Source of the DNA: Siderastrea radians
Lineage: Eukaryota; Cnidaria; Anthozoa; Scleractinia; Rhizangiidae
Assembly: GCA_964017195.1 (NCBI GenBank)
Contig: OZ024895.1
Coordinates: 18,193,034 to 18,257,033 of the forward strand
DNA: 64,000 nucleotides
Direction: 5' to 3'
The translations under genes were made by a program, and so were the position numbers. Below the pieces are notes generated by a model. It was not told the DNA's origin. It was given only the letters and a program-made list of their open reading frames with translations, and did not search any database. The first letter of the stretch is position 1, and every line of letters begins with the position of its first letter. Positions 12,901-24,795 of the stretch are shown here, one piece after another.

Positions 12901-15900
12901 CTTCTAGCTTCATTTATAACTAACAAGCGATGGAATGATTTATTCAAGCAGACTGCAAGTAAATGTTTCTGCCCTTTTGGTCACAAAGTCAGCAGATTTG
13001 TAAAAAAAAAAAAATTAAATAAAAAATAAGTGGCAGAAATAAAGTCCATTTTTGACCATACATGTACAAAGGACATATTTTTTGTTGCCCGGCGACATGT
13101 TTTAAAGATTTTGTCAAGGTCAAACTGATAGTAATAATAAGTTGTATAATGCATGCATGCAAGAGGGCATGTTTTAAATTGTCAAGCTGTCAGATTCTTT
13201 GTCCTTTAATATTTGATCTGTGGGTTGTACAGTCTGTACACTGTACAACTATGGTCACGTACAGTTTAACTATTTGATTCAAAATATGTAGGTATGAAAC
13301 ATGCATTGCTGTAGCTAGTTGAAATCTCTCTTCAAATAGCTACATATTATACATTATTATATTGCTTTTTCTCAGTTGCTCTGAACCGAACTTAATAATG
13401 GATGTAGGTACAAAGACTCATTTGCACTCAACAATCAGAATTTACACAATTTACCAAAACAAGCTTCTAATCTGTTGCTGGTAGACAAAGCATTTGGTAT
13501 CAATAATGTGTGTGATTTGTTTCTTAAATTTGCTTGAATTTTTCTTTTTTTTTTTCCTATAGGACATGTATTTTAAATTTTACTACATGTAGGAAGTAGT
13601 ACTATTCCGACATGTAGATATTATTATAACTAGATATAATATTATTTTTTTACTCTGGCATTCCATAATTTTAAACGGAATTTAATGGTCAGACAATTTG
13701 TTTCTACTATACATTATATGGATAGAAATAAAATATTCAGAAAGTTGGCTTAAGTATATTATGCCTTTAGGATTATTTGGCAATAACTTTGATTTTGGTT
13801 AAAGCACAGGTAATAATCTGGAAAGAATATAATAACATTTTAAATTTTCATTTGAAGACTGATTTTAATTTCATTTTTTATTTCAAAATGTCAGAAGTGA
13901 TTTTTGTCCTCCAACACTATCAGTGCTTAAAAGCATTACAGTGTATTTCAATGAAGGGTGACATCAGATCCCAAAATATCTTGAAGCAAATTTCAGGGAT
14001 GCAAAAAGGTTTGAAATCTTTAATAAGACTCCCAAGATTTTAATACATTTGGATAAAGAAAAAGTAATGTCCCCAAAGACAAAAGGCCATTTTTAATGTG
14101 GTATTACTATGAACAACCAAGAATTTCATTTAAATCTTGGCAACTTAGTTTATTGTAAAGTGTGATCAAAAGTGGTCATTTGCTATTACATTATGCTTGT
14201 GTTATTAAATAGAAAACAGGTGAAAATGATGAAGTTAACTATCAACAACAAAATAATTGTTGCCTGGACGTACATATACATGTGGAATTGATGATTAATG
14301 GTTCTTTTGGTACAAAGAATGAAAACTTGTCCAAGTTTGTTACAGTGTGTATGTACATGTATTGCTGTTTGGCTTTGAATTGAGTGATGTAATGTCCAGT
14401 AATGTTTCATTTGCTACATGTTTGAACATGTACATAGTGTTACTCAAACTGTACATAATATGAAAAGGTTTCCTTAGATGATGGCTCCCAATAGAACTTG
14501 GGAGTCAATTTGAATTATGTACAGATGTACACACTTATTTTGTCTTAATAGTTAATCACAAATGCTTGTGTAGAGTTGCCCAGATAGCCCCCATATACCG
14601 AGGAAAGCTAATAATTGGTGAAATTGATGAAAACTCACTGAGGCCAGTTAAAATAAATATTCTGTAGGGAAACATGTCCCAGGGGTGCATGCAAGTACCG
14701 GTACATGTATTTGTAGTTTCCTCTCTTAATCTCTCAAAGTTAAAGGTCTAGTTCCATCTTTTTCTATTTTGCTTTTCTTTCTTAACAGCTATCGTTTAAA
14801 TCTCGAAATGGAAGAGAATACTTGTTTACGTAAAAACCTTAGAAGAGGGGTAGAATGTGATGTTATAACGTGAGTGTTGATTTTGACTTTGAGTTCATGC
14901 ATGTGTATAATGTATGTACTGTAACCACAGGGTGCAGAGGAGTCATATTTGACCGTAATGCTGGCTAAATTCATCGCGCAAATCGATCTTGTTTTGAATT
15001 CAAAACAATGAACTTGACCGAACAAAGTGTGCTATCTAGTTACGCATCTGGTGAAATTCTATCCGCAAGACAAAAGGCCGACAATGGTCGCCCAAAGGGC
15101 GACGTTATCGGAAAGCGAAGCTTTCTGAAACGAGGCACGAAGTAACTGGTGATACGCCCACAGCAACTGCTGTATGCGGTTTTCGTCATGCCGATGGAAT
15201 TTCACCAGACGCGTAACCAGATAGTATGATGCTTTGTTCAGTCACGTTTATTGTTTTGAATCAACAAGATCGATTTGCACGATGAATATTTAGCCAGCAT
15301 TACGGTCAAATATGACTCCTCTGCGCCCTGTGCTGTAACTGGCATATTACGATTTAGCATTATATAATATACTAATGTGCAAGCTATTATACTATAACCA
15401 CTGAATTTGTATCAAAATAATGTTGGCTGTTTGAGAACAAATTTCTCCTATTTGTTCTCCCAAAAGGGAAATGATTCATTATAAAATGTCAAACTTGCAT
15501 TTTCATGTGCTGACAGTGCAACTCCTTGCTCTCTTGCAATGTTCATCAGGTGAACTGTAACATGTAAACTCTCACATGCAGGTGCTCGTAACCTTGTTGT
15601 GGGTTATTTCCAGAAAGGTTAACTATTTATTGAACCAATATTTAACATTTCAATACTAACTGAGGACACTTAAAACTGAAGAAAATACAGTACGTTCGAT
15701 GGCCGTTAGACATGAAGAACTAACAATCCAAACTGCAAATGTAATTACAATTGAGGATGACCAGTTAGTTCCTTACATAGTATGCCTTGGAAGTCAACAG
15801 TCATTTAATCCTGATAAGAGTAATTGAAACTGGTATCTCCAGCAGATTAATTTTTGTATTGCACTTTTTTGACCAAATATGACCAAGTGCTCAGTTGTGT

Positions 15901-18900
15901 TGTGGGTGCACAGTAGTGACTCAGGTTTTGTCTTGAATATCTTGAAATGAAATTGCTCCATGATTATGATCCTCCATACAAAAGCTTAACAAGAAAAGCA
16001 TTTTTAGCAGGTTTCAGGTCACCTGAGAAGCTGTTTGAAACCCAGTTTTCATTTGTTTTAAACCCTTCAAAAGACCTTTGAAAATCCTTATGAAACCCTT
16101 AAGAATCCCTTTGAAACCATTTGGAAACCTTTTAAAACCCTTAAGAAACTCTTGTGAAAAATCCCTTTCAAACCCTTTGGAAACCCTTTTGAATCTCTTT
16201 TGAACCCTTTGGAACCCTTTGAAACCCAAGTGAAGCCTGTTGTATCCCTTTGAAAACCCTATTTGAAACCCTTGTAAAAACCCTTTGAAACCTTTAGGAA
16301 ATCCATTGAATAATTATCTTTAGACTGAAACCCTTTGGAAACCGTTTGAGGCCATTTTAAAAAACCCTTTGACATTCAAAAACCTCTAGAAGCTACGCTT
16401 TAAAACCCTTTGCTCATTGTGAACCATTTAGCACCTCGTATATGCTGCTTGCTTGTGTCTCTGTCCAAGAGGTCATGTATCTTGCTAAGGAAAAAAAATG
16501 CTAACCCTGCTCCTACAGCTACTTTATTTCTTGTAAAATCTGTCAACTATTAAGAGGGATTTTAATTTTATCTTGTGTCCACCATATTTTGGCTAAGTTT
16601 CTGTTTTCATTTTTTTTTGTAGCATCCAAAGAGCCTGGCGAGAACACAAACGCAAATCTCAGGATCATCTGTCACCTGGGCGTGGCGCAGTTAACACATA
16701 TAGCATGCCAAATTTTGACATGGGTACACAACCAACTTACTCCACCCCAGGGAGTGGTGGCTTTCACATACGGACAAACCCCTTCATGGGAAGCAATGAA
16801 AATGCCTCATACTGTGATGACGATAATCTTTCGGATGTTTTTAACGACAGTCTTGAGCAAGTAACAGAGGAAAACTTGAGAAATGCGCAAGAACATGGAC
16901 CTCACACACATATTTATGATAGTGAACAGGACACTGAAGGGGACACATTTAATGACGAAAATCCAGGTTTAGATTCTGTTAGTTCTCCGGCGGAGCTGCC
17001 ATCTCCGACCACTGACTGGGAGTCAATAGAATCCTGTTTGACCTCAGAGGGTGAGACGCAAGAATTACTAGAGCACAATGAGCCTCTAGACTCGTCAAAC
17101 GACAGGCTAAAACATTTCTCTTTGAAGCCCAAGGATCTGCAGATTTGTTTTGTTGATGATACATTGCTTAGTGATGTGGAAGGTGATGAAGACAGCTGTC
17201 TAATAAAAGAGTACATAATAGATAAACAGGATGTTTCGGATGAAGAGAAACGTGACTCAGGCTGTGTTGCAGGTGACGAAGAAATGTCGGAATCTTTTAG
17301 TATTAAAACGGTCAGCCCAGAAACACTGGAAAGTCAAGAAATATCCCGAGAGGATACAGAAAAAGTTTTATTAGAACTGAGCAAACAAGACAGTGAGGAA
17401 GGAGAAAAAGAAAACAGCTGTTCAACTGTCATGCTTGGTTGGACAGAGGAGAGGTTAAGAGAACTGACTATTTGTGAACTTAGGGAACTTAAGAAGAACA
17501 TGGCACAGTTAATTAAAGGTAAGACTGAGGGCATGTTGAAATACATGTCGATCTAAAGAGCTGTTGTGGTGTCCCTTTACAGGATTGTAGCTCATTGTTA
17601 GCTTACTTAACCCTTTCACTCCTAGTAGTGGCCAAAGAAAAAAATTCAAGAAAAAATCTCAATTTTCAATTTTTCAAATCCTGCCAAACAAATAGTACCA
17701 TGCGATAGTACTGTGAAAGAGATTTCATTTGAATGGTCACCTCAAGGGATTTCGTCCACAGAATCAAAAGCTTGAACTATATTTACATGTCTCCATGTGA
17801 CTCTGGGAGTGAAAGGATTAAGGATAATCAGGATAAAGTTGCACTCGGGCCAAGGAGGCCCACACGACTGGAGCTTATCCCGGTTTCTGTAGTGTGAAGC
17901 AACTGAGAGTATTGCTACTCCCCCCCCCCCCCCCAGATGGGGTGCTAGTCCATCGCGGGGTTACCCCAGCAGTATGTCGCCATTACCCATTTATACACCT
18001 GGGTGGAGAGAGACAATGTGGGGCAAAGTACATTGTATCTTGTCTAAGGAAACAACATGACGGTAGGGACTGGGTGTCGAACCACCGACCTTCAGATCTG
18101 AAGTCCAATGCGCTAACCACTACATCACCCGGCCCCCATGATAGCTTACTTAAAGCTTAACACTAATAACGGTGCTTTTGTGTTTATGGTTGGGACAAAA
18201 GCAACACAAGTGGGATGTATTTCAAAGTAAAATGTTGTCTACATTTATAGACAACTGTTTTTGGTTGAACCTGAATTGTGCCCACCTCGATTGTTGGGAC
18301 TTTTTGAATAACAGGACCTTTTGCCCATTTATCGAATGATTGTCATCACATCTTTGAGCAGAACAAGTGTGAGTTGTCAGTTGCGCCAGGCTTTTTTTTT
18401 AAATTTGTGATTGTTTTCCTGTGAAAAATGATTGAGAACACCATCAGAAGACCAAGATAAAGTCATGTGAGTAAAGTCATGATTGTGTGGTTCCAGAAAA
18501 TATCCATACTCTCCCCATGGATGGTCACTGGAAGTTCTGAGGATGTTGGGGGTCTCAAAGGCCAAACAGTTGAAAGGAAATTATGAAGCTTAACTGGAAT
18601 TTCTGAAGGGGTGGGGGGACTCAAAGGAGAAAAACCATCCGTGGGGGAGGTATGAATGTTTTCTGGAACTACACATTGTTGAATGCACTGCAAATAGGCA
18701 TTGACCCAGGTAGACTTGCCAATTGGCAATAGACCATGGTGAATTTCTGCAAAATACATGTACACTTGAGGTGTGACTTCACCAAGTGATGTTAAAAAAG
18801 TATAAGATGTAACTGCAGACGTTGTGAATATTTTGCAGCTCAAAATGAAGTACTAGTCACTGAATTAATGAACAGAGATAGTCTTCACCTGAAGCAAGAT

Positions 18901-20932
18901 TCCCTTTTGATGGATGTGGAGGATGCCTCAAAGTAAGTCATTTGCTCGTCTTTAGGAATATACAGTTGTACTAGATACATGTACTACACACATTGATTTC
19001 TTTGTTGTGTGCTGAACCATAAATCTTAAGTAATTACATGTAATTTATCATGTCACTACCCCTGTACTAAAGGAACACTGTTTTATATACATTAATGTTA
19101 TGTTGTACTGGTTTGTTTAGTATACCAGCGTGTCAGTTACTGTAGGTTCTAGTAATGCCAATTTATTGTTTGTGTGAGTTGCCTATTATTTGGGTTTGTT
19201 TGAGCTTCTTGAAACCACAGAGGACAATTCTGTATTAGTATGTACCAACATGAAACCGCATTTCCCATCTTGTAATAACACTCCTTATAATAACATCGTC
19301 TTATAATAACACTTGGTAATCCTTTTTTCAGTTCAAAGTGAGGAACATGACAAAACAACATGAATCTTTGGAAACTACGGTGCTTGTCAATGCTCAACTG
19401 AACTCTATCCCTACTATGCTTAGGAGAATTCAATTTTAAATTTTAAGGCTATTAAATCCATTATTTTCAAGTGTCTACAAGATCAGTGCCAAACTATTTT
19501 TAAATCAAGTTATAAAATCCAATCATAAATGGACCTTAAAGTATTAATAATTATCTGGCACTTGTTAAATAAATTAATGGTATTTAATCAAAATAATGAA
19601 TTTAGTTTGATCAGAGTAAATTTAAGGAAGCCTTTAAATTTGTTTTTTCAATGACATTTGACATAGATGCCAGAGCTAACCAACCTAAGTGGCTATCATA
19701 GGTATATTGCATAATCAACCATCCTCATAATACAGCCTCTGAATTTAAGTTATAATTAGCTTTTTCTCGCCAAGTATTATTGATTTTCATTTACTAACGT
19801 AGCTCACTTTGTTATACCTTGATCAAATAATCCTGAATTGTATTTTGATTGCTGTGGGAAGATTCATATAGTAAACTGATTCAATTTAAACTGCTGGTAA
19901 TTTTTAACCCAAAAAATGATTGTAAATTTTTTTTCCTTTTTTTTTTTGAATAAAATTGAATAAATTGTCAAGCATGTTAAAATATTTCATAAGCTTTGAA
20001 GCATCAGTAGCAAACCACAGTTATTTCAACTCTCGATCTGTGTGCTTTCTGTCTTACAGTTGCTAACGTTTTGTTCGAACTGTCTTGCTGTTGTTGTTGT
20101 TGTTGTTGTGTTGGAAATTGTCTGTGAAGCTGCGGTTTATAAATTACACTTGTTGTTACTGCATACTCCATACATACCGTATTTCTTGATGACATAATAT
20201 CTTATGTATGTACATGATCGGAGCGAAGAGTATAAAAACACATGAACCACGCTTGTTTAAATCACGTCCTTTGTCCAGTTGTTACGGTTATACCCTAAAC
20301 CAGAAAAAGAAAAGAAGAAAACGAATGTGAACTGGCTGAAACCCCGAAGTACAAATCTTTGTGTCTCATGTTGTTCTCTTTGTATAATCTTGTTTCTCAC
20401 TGTCTTTTTTATCATCACTTGCACCAGAAAGGTGAACCGTCTTCGACTGAAGAATTCCTGATTCTGGTTGTGTTGGAGTGCAGCTGTTATGTCCTGCATT
20501 AGCTCAGTCTGTTCGACGAGTTTTCCTTGTCTAGTGACCAGGGCTCTAGGCTAATAGAAACAGTCTAGCCACGGACTAGTAAAAATTCATTTTGGCAGTT
20601 AGAAGTGCTAATAAGAAACGGTTTTGAAACAAGAGAAGAGGATGCGAGCTGGAGAAGACATGGCATACACTCAAAAATATTACTAAAAATTTGACCTGTG
20701 GAACTTTGGTTTTACTAATAAAAATCTACATGTACAGGACTTAACGGTGTTCCAGGGACTTTGTAAAGCTGGGCATCTGACCAGTGTTAAACTAGTGGCC
20801 TGGCTGGTGAGACTACACATAGCCTTGAGCCCTGTAATTTTTGTTGTTTTGTTTCATTGTTTTGCTGTTTGTTTTGCACACAGACTTGCACAAGCACAAT
20901 ACCAGATGACTCAGAAAGGCAGAAAGAGATAG
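6911..20932 (+). CDS. IQCJ-SCHIP1-like protein (nine exons)
   Basis: The phase-consistent exon chain is 6911-7120, 9096-9134, 11762-11872, 12636-12700, 14789-14869, 16623-17518, 18839-18932 and 20884-20932, with an internal split only at introns listed, giving about 514 residues. An in-frame TGA 15 nt upstream supports the 6911 start. Two IQ motifs are visible: IQAHFRGYLARK (about residues 94-112) and IQRAWREHKRK (about 170). The second matches the VKIIQRAWREY block I recall from human IQCJ, and YRLNLEMEE before it resembles its YPLNL segment. An acidic, Ser-rich middle follows. The C-terminal coiled coil (WTEERLRELTICELRELK, VTELMNRDSLHLKQDSLLMD, VEDASKLAQAQYQMTQK) matches the SCHIP1 domain. 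IQ motifs should bind calmodulin. Vertebrate SCHIP1 binds merlin/NF2, and the IQCJ-SCHIP1 form associates with ankyrin-G and the axonal cytoskeleton. The first 80 residues and the first IQ are not ones I can match. The chain as listed has eight joined coding segments; a separate non-coding first exon is possible. A candidate ATTAAA signal is at 21226-21231. Confidence 0.8.
9159..9773. mobile_element. TIR element in IQCJ-SCHIP1 intron 2
   Basis: ATGTTGTGGTTCAATTTAAT and CCTTGGTTCAATTTTTATTT near 9159-9200 are mirrored at 9726-9773 (AAAATTGAACCAAGG, AATTGAACCACAACAT). The pair bounds about 615 bp and contains a second palindromic element. Confidence 0.6.
9223..9360. mobile_element. Palindromic MITE nested in 9159-9773
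   Basis: TCTTATTAACTGAGC, AGGTCTGTATGGGAGAA and CTTGACC on the left reappear inverted as GGTCAAG, TTCTCCCATACAGACC and GCTCGGTTAATAAGA on the right. About 138 bp that can fold into a near-perfect hairpin. Confidence 0.75.
10259..10368. mobile_element. Small palindromic MITE
   Basis: ATTATTGTTCCACAAGCGCA and GGATATGAGG on the left mirror CCTCATATCC and AAGTGCGAATGCAATAAT on the right. The adjacent segment 10372-10460 (CCAGTGGGCAGTG, CTGATTGGCTACTC) resembles, in reverse orientation, 33595-33668. Confidence 0.6.
10629..11099. mobile_element. Foldback MITE with long arms
   Basis: GGGCTCAGTGGAAAAAGGGT at the left end is mirrored by CCCTTTTTCCACTGGGCCC at the right end. Homology continues inward through AGCTGAACGTTGGCGCACAG, TGTAAGGAACA and AAGCAAAAGTAAT, giving arms of roughly 170-190 bp around a short centre. 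Confidence 0.75.
14926..15332. mobile_element. MITE with 7-bp target duplication
   Basis: The left end CACAGGGTGCAGAGGAGTCA is mirrored by TGACTCCTCTGCGCCCTGTG. Inverted similarity continues for over 150 bp (TTTGACCGTAATGCTGGCTA; GAATTTCACCAGACGCGTAAC). The direct repeat CTGTAAC flanks both ends at 14919-14925 and 15333-15339, a convincing target-site duplication. The element lies about 55 bp past the donor of the 14789-14869 exon. Confidence 0.85.
16030..16400. repeat. Minisatellite built on AAACCCTTTG
   Basis: Dozens of imperfect copies of GAAACCCTTTG / GGAAACCCTTTTGAA follow one another with a variable period of about 14-16 bp. The opposite-strand frame with repeated KGFKGF-type peptides is a by-product. 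It ends about 220 bp before the large IQCJ-SCHIP1 exon. Confidence 0.85.
17607..17821. mobile_element. TTAA-bounded MITE carrying one 106-bp repeat unit
   Basis: TTAACCCTTTCACTCCTAG and CTGGGAGTGAAAGGATTAA are inverted termini with TTAA at each edge. The interior (TAGTACTGTGAAAGAG, ATTTCATTTGAATGGTCAC, GGATTTCGTCCACAGA, TCAAAAGCTTGAAC) is a diverged copy of the 106-bp unit tandemly repeated at 1-900. Confidence 0.75.
17822..18136 (-). mobile_element. tRNA-derived SINE
   Basis: Read on the minus strand from 18136, a tRNA-like head contains an A-box-like GTAGTGGTTAGCGC and a B-box GGTTCGACACC, about 40 bp apart. A unique body with a poly-G/C tract follows. The head resembles a tRNA but its 3' part runs into SINE body, so it is not a functional tRNA gene. 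It abuts the MITE at 17821. Confidence 0.75.
20536..20610. mobile_element. Fragment of the TIR element seen at 52891-54011
   Basis: CCAGGGCTCTAGGCTAATAG and GGACTAGTAAAAATTCATTT, then TTGGC, parallel the left end of the 52891 element (CAGGGCTCGAGACTAAC; AGACTAGTAAAAATC; GTTTTGGC). Only one end is present. A short (TTG)n lies at about 20088-20110. Confidence 0.5.
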
Positions 20933-22282
20933 TTTTGCACAGCACTTATGCACTTGCACAAAGACTGGTGTTTTTCTTTTGCTGTATTTTGTTTTATTTT
21001 TTAAGACAGTAAGATCAAGCGTGGTTAAATTAAATGTAATCACTTGCTGAGTACAAGTTGACTTTGTTTGGAGAAAGTGTTCTCCTTTGTAAATACTCCT
21101 CAAGTGGCAGAGGAATTCTTGGGACATTTGGCGAATTATCGTAGACATGCTTAAAAAGGCTATCCCGGAACTTAAAAAATTGGATTGCTTACTGTTTGTA
21201 GTTTATGATGTCACATTCAGAAATCATTAAAGCTCCTGTCAGCCGTTCTACCAACAGTTGAACAATAGACTATGGACAGGCAGCCGAAAGATAAGCGATA
21301 CCGTAAAATGACTGTCTTTGAAAGGGTTCGTTTTTATCATGGAGAAAAGAGGAATTAATAGAGCAGAAACCTCTCTTTATCACACTTGGTGTCGGGGTTC
21401 TGTTTTCGCATACCACTCTGCCTTTCGGCCTTTTTTTTTTAATTGATCTTACTCCTAAATAGAATCAATTTGCACTCGTTAAGTATCACAGTAAGTTGGA
21501 AAATAATTTTATTTTTTTATCACTGTAAACGTAATTAATAATTATTGCAAATGAAGGCTAGCAGTTCTGGGTTCTAAAAGCCCATGTTTGGCACTTGTTA
21601 AGTAAGTAATTGGTATTAACAATAACACTAAAGAAATTCAAACCGTTATGTTTTTGCCTGTGTTTGATGCACATGAACTAGCTATCTGTTTTCATTGTAG
21701 GTAGCGGAAAGGCAACATTAAGCGTTGCTTGATTGTGTTTGTGTGGGAATCAAATTTGAAAATGCGTTGTTTAGTTAAAATACTAGCAGCGTCTTGCTGG
21801 GTATTCGAGAGGGCGCGCAGAAAAGCCGAAACCTTGAGCGAATAAGCCGAGGAGACTGGGAGAGAGGCCGCTCGAGGCCTGTCCCAGTCTCCTCTCGTTT
21901 TTCTTCCCGCTCCAGTCTCGCTGTGCTGTTGATACTGGTAGCAGTCTGTTGTTTAATCTCAAATGTTACGGTCTGCAAACTCAGGAGATCCAGTAAAAGA
22001 TGTGGCTAATCCAGTGTGGGAACTGTCAATGCGCAATGCACTCGATAGAAGTCACGAAGTCAGCTGTAGACTTTCAGGGCCTCACTGTCCCCAGCAAATT
22101 CTTTTGCTTCGTATAATTTAAGGAAATATTTCAGCATTTCAGTTTTAGAGAACTCGTTTAACAGTTGATTCCCACACAAATACTTTTTATCGCGCCGCAT
22201 TATTTCCAATCAGAGCAGAACGGGAATTGCCCATTCCATGCGTTCAAGCAAGTAACGACTGGTTTTGGTTTTACAGTGGTTT

Positions 22283-22443
22283 TACAGTGGAACTCCGACA
22301 ACGAAGTCCCAAGGGACTGGGAGTATGTGTTCGTTGTAACGGGGCTTCGTTATGTCGAGCTTCTTTTCCATACATTTTACTATTACTGGGCTGAAAAAGT
22401 TCGTTCGTTATGTAGGGGTTCGTTATATGGGGGTTCCATTGTA
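22283..22443. mobile_element. Pogo/Tigger-like MITE
   Basis: TACAGTGGAACTCC at the left is inverted as GGGGTTCCATTGTA at the right. The interior has TTCGTTGTAACGGGGCTTCG and TTCGTTATATGGGGG. CAGTGGAAC-type termini flanked by TA are typical of pogo/Tigger DNA transposons (Tc1/mariner superfamily). No transposase remains in 161 bp. Confidence 0.7.
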
Positions 22444-24279
22444 CTTATAATTGGTTGAGAAAATGGGGTATCACACGGGGTATAGTAATGCAAAACTAAA
22501 GAAAACGCAAATTACTTCCGACTTTCAGTTGAAAACCGTACTAGACAGTTTCAAAGTAGTCTGCGTTGGTGATACTCCTTACCACCCTGTTGGAACATAA
22601 CTTGAATTCAACTCGAACGCGTTGAGTCATCAGACTCAGCAGTACATACCTTGGAAGGGTTTATTCTAAGCGTTGAATTTGATTAATTTTTATTGCTATC
22701 ATCGGGTAGCCTTACACCTTCGTGATCAAATACAGGTTTACGAATAGTGGTTCGATTTCTCTAAGTGTAATTAACCCATAGTCCCCCCTCTGCAAGGCCA
22801 AACCAGAATTAGTTGAAAGTTTACAATGTCACAAAAGAAATAATTAACTATAGCATTTACAAAATTTGTATAATTACATATTTTAGGGAAACAATTCTTG
22901 GTGATGTACTTTACTTTATGCACCTTTCCCGCTCTAGCTTGCTTGGCTAGCTGTATGGATAGTGAAATCCTTGCAACGCTGTAACAGAAATCTGAATTCG
23001 AAAATCTGCTACCTCTGATCCAAAGGACAATAATTTGAATCAGCCTTTTAGTGTGACATATGGTCTGGAAATCTTTCTTCAGTGACAGTCAGAAAGTACA
23101 TTATTTTAGTAGCTCATCTGTCAGTAATTGCACTGTATGTGTTGCCTTTTTTGATGAACATAAATGATTAGAACTGAAGATGAATGAATATTCTTTTAGC
23201 TTAAGTAGAATTTGCCGTGGTCTTATCGTACACAAGTGAGGTGGGAGGGAGGGGGGGGGGGCGTCAAAGTCTAAACATCCCGCTTCCCGTACCTTTTACA
23301 GCCAACTCATGTGAGCCCCTGCTTGCATCCTGTGTTGGCGACCATAATTCCAGTGAGAAACACAATAACTGCAGTTTGTGTTATTCAGTTTGTTCGTCGG
23401 GAATAAGTCGAGATGCTTTCTTTTTAACCGACGAAGTCGAGTTAGAGCAGTCGTGACAAGAGGGTCGACCGGTTTGGTCGGTCAAAATACGTCGTGTAAG
23501 GTTCACAAGGTGTGTATTTCGCTATGGCCCACGGGATGGGATGACGTGAGAACAAGAGCGGATGAGTCGCCATTTTAAATTGGCAGGTCAAGAAAGGTGA
23601 CGGAGGCTTGGTGGAAGATTTGCTTCGACTGTGTTGTGGTATAATTTTGTGCTGACCTCTGAACATATAGAGAAGAAGTTGTACACAGACATCGATTAGT
23701 ACACGCACGCACGATAGGACAAGGGTCCACATAAAAAGTATCGTAGGTGTAGAAGGACACTTCCGCCGAGCAGTGTTGGTTTTGACCGGACTGAAATATC
23801 TGTGCAATACTAGTGAAAGAAAGCAAGGAGGACTGATAATAACAGGAGGTGAAGTCCAGTGGCACTGTTGATGCTGGTGGGACCAAAGTGTTGCTGAGAC
23901 ATCGTAAGGATAGAATCCTTCTCAGTAAAGGTTATGAAAGGAAAATTCTGGTGTATGTTGTTGTGGTTATGTTTATTACTTGAAAATGTCTAGCTGCCAA
24001 CGTTAAGAAAGGTTATTGGCAGGTGGGAAATGAATTACGACACGAGGCTGGATCTTCTTGGATAGTATATTATAAGCGGCACAGAAGGATATACCAGATA
24101 GTCTTTTTAATTTTTCTGCTTTACTTTTGATTTTGAAACGATTTGTTCGATTTTAGAGTTCGAGACACTGACTTGCTGACTGCGGAAGAGGAAACCAGAT
24201 TTAACGATTACGTCATAAGAAATGCTTTAACGTGTTTGAGATAAAGCGACGACATCGCTTTTTACTAATTTCTCCAGAT

Positions 24280-24795
24280 CGATAATCATGTTTGTATAGT
24301 GCCATATTCACAACAGTATATAAATGCTTCGCTTACAACTCTTGATAACGGCATGTTCAGTTGTGGACAAAATTTATGTTTAAATTTTAATTTTAATTCA
24401 ACAAAATATTCAAAGCGATAAGACAGATGAGCTGAGTCATCCGATTTTAAAAATTACGTCATTCGGTAACGCAAAAGACAAAATACTGTCACAATTTTCG
24501 TCACGCCGGTTAGCACGTTGAGATTCTGACGATGTGTTTGTCTTTATCGATAATCATGTTTTTATAGTGCCCTATTCACAACAGTATATAAATACATTGC
24601 TCACAACTCTTAGTAAAAGCATGTTCAGTTGTGGACAAATGTATATCAACATTTAATTTTTCAGTTTAATTCAACAAAATTAAATATTCAAAGCGATAAG
24701 ACAGGTGAGCTGCGTTAAACATAACGTCATTCGGTAACGCAAAGGGCAAAATACTGTCACAATTTTCGTTACGCCAGTTAGCGCGTTGAACCAAG
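24280..24795. repeat. Tandem duplication of a 268-bp segment
   Basis: CGATAATCATGTTTGTATAG at 24280 recurs as CGATAATCATGTTTTTATAG at 24548. The similarity runs on through CACAACAGTATATAAAT, ATGTTCAGTTGTGGACAAA, TCAAAGCGATAAGACAG, GTCATTCGGTAACGCAAA and TACTGTCACAATTTTCGT. Each copy keeps the TATA-like GTATATAAAT. Confidence 0.85.

Noticed and set aside
16014..16229. Minus-strand frame with repeated KGFKGF peptides
   Set aside because: Product of the AAACCCTTTG minisatellite; no start or splice context.
18050..18136. tRNA gene on the minus strand
   Set aside because: A and B boxes are present but the 3' half continues into SINE body, with no closed acceptor stem.
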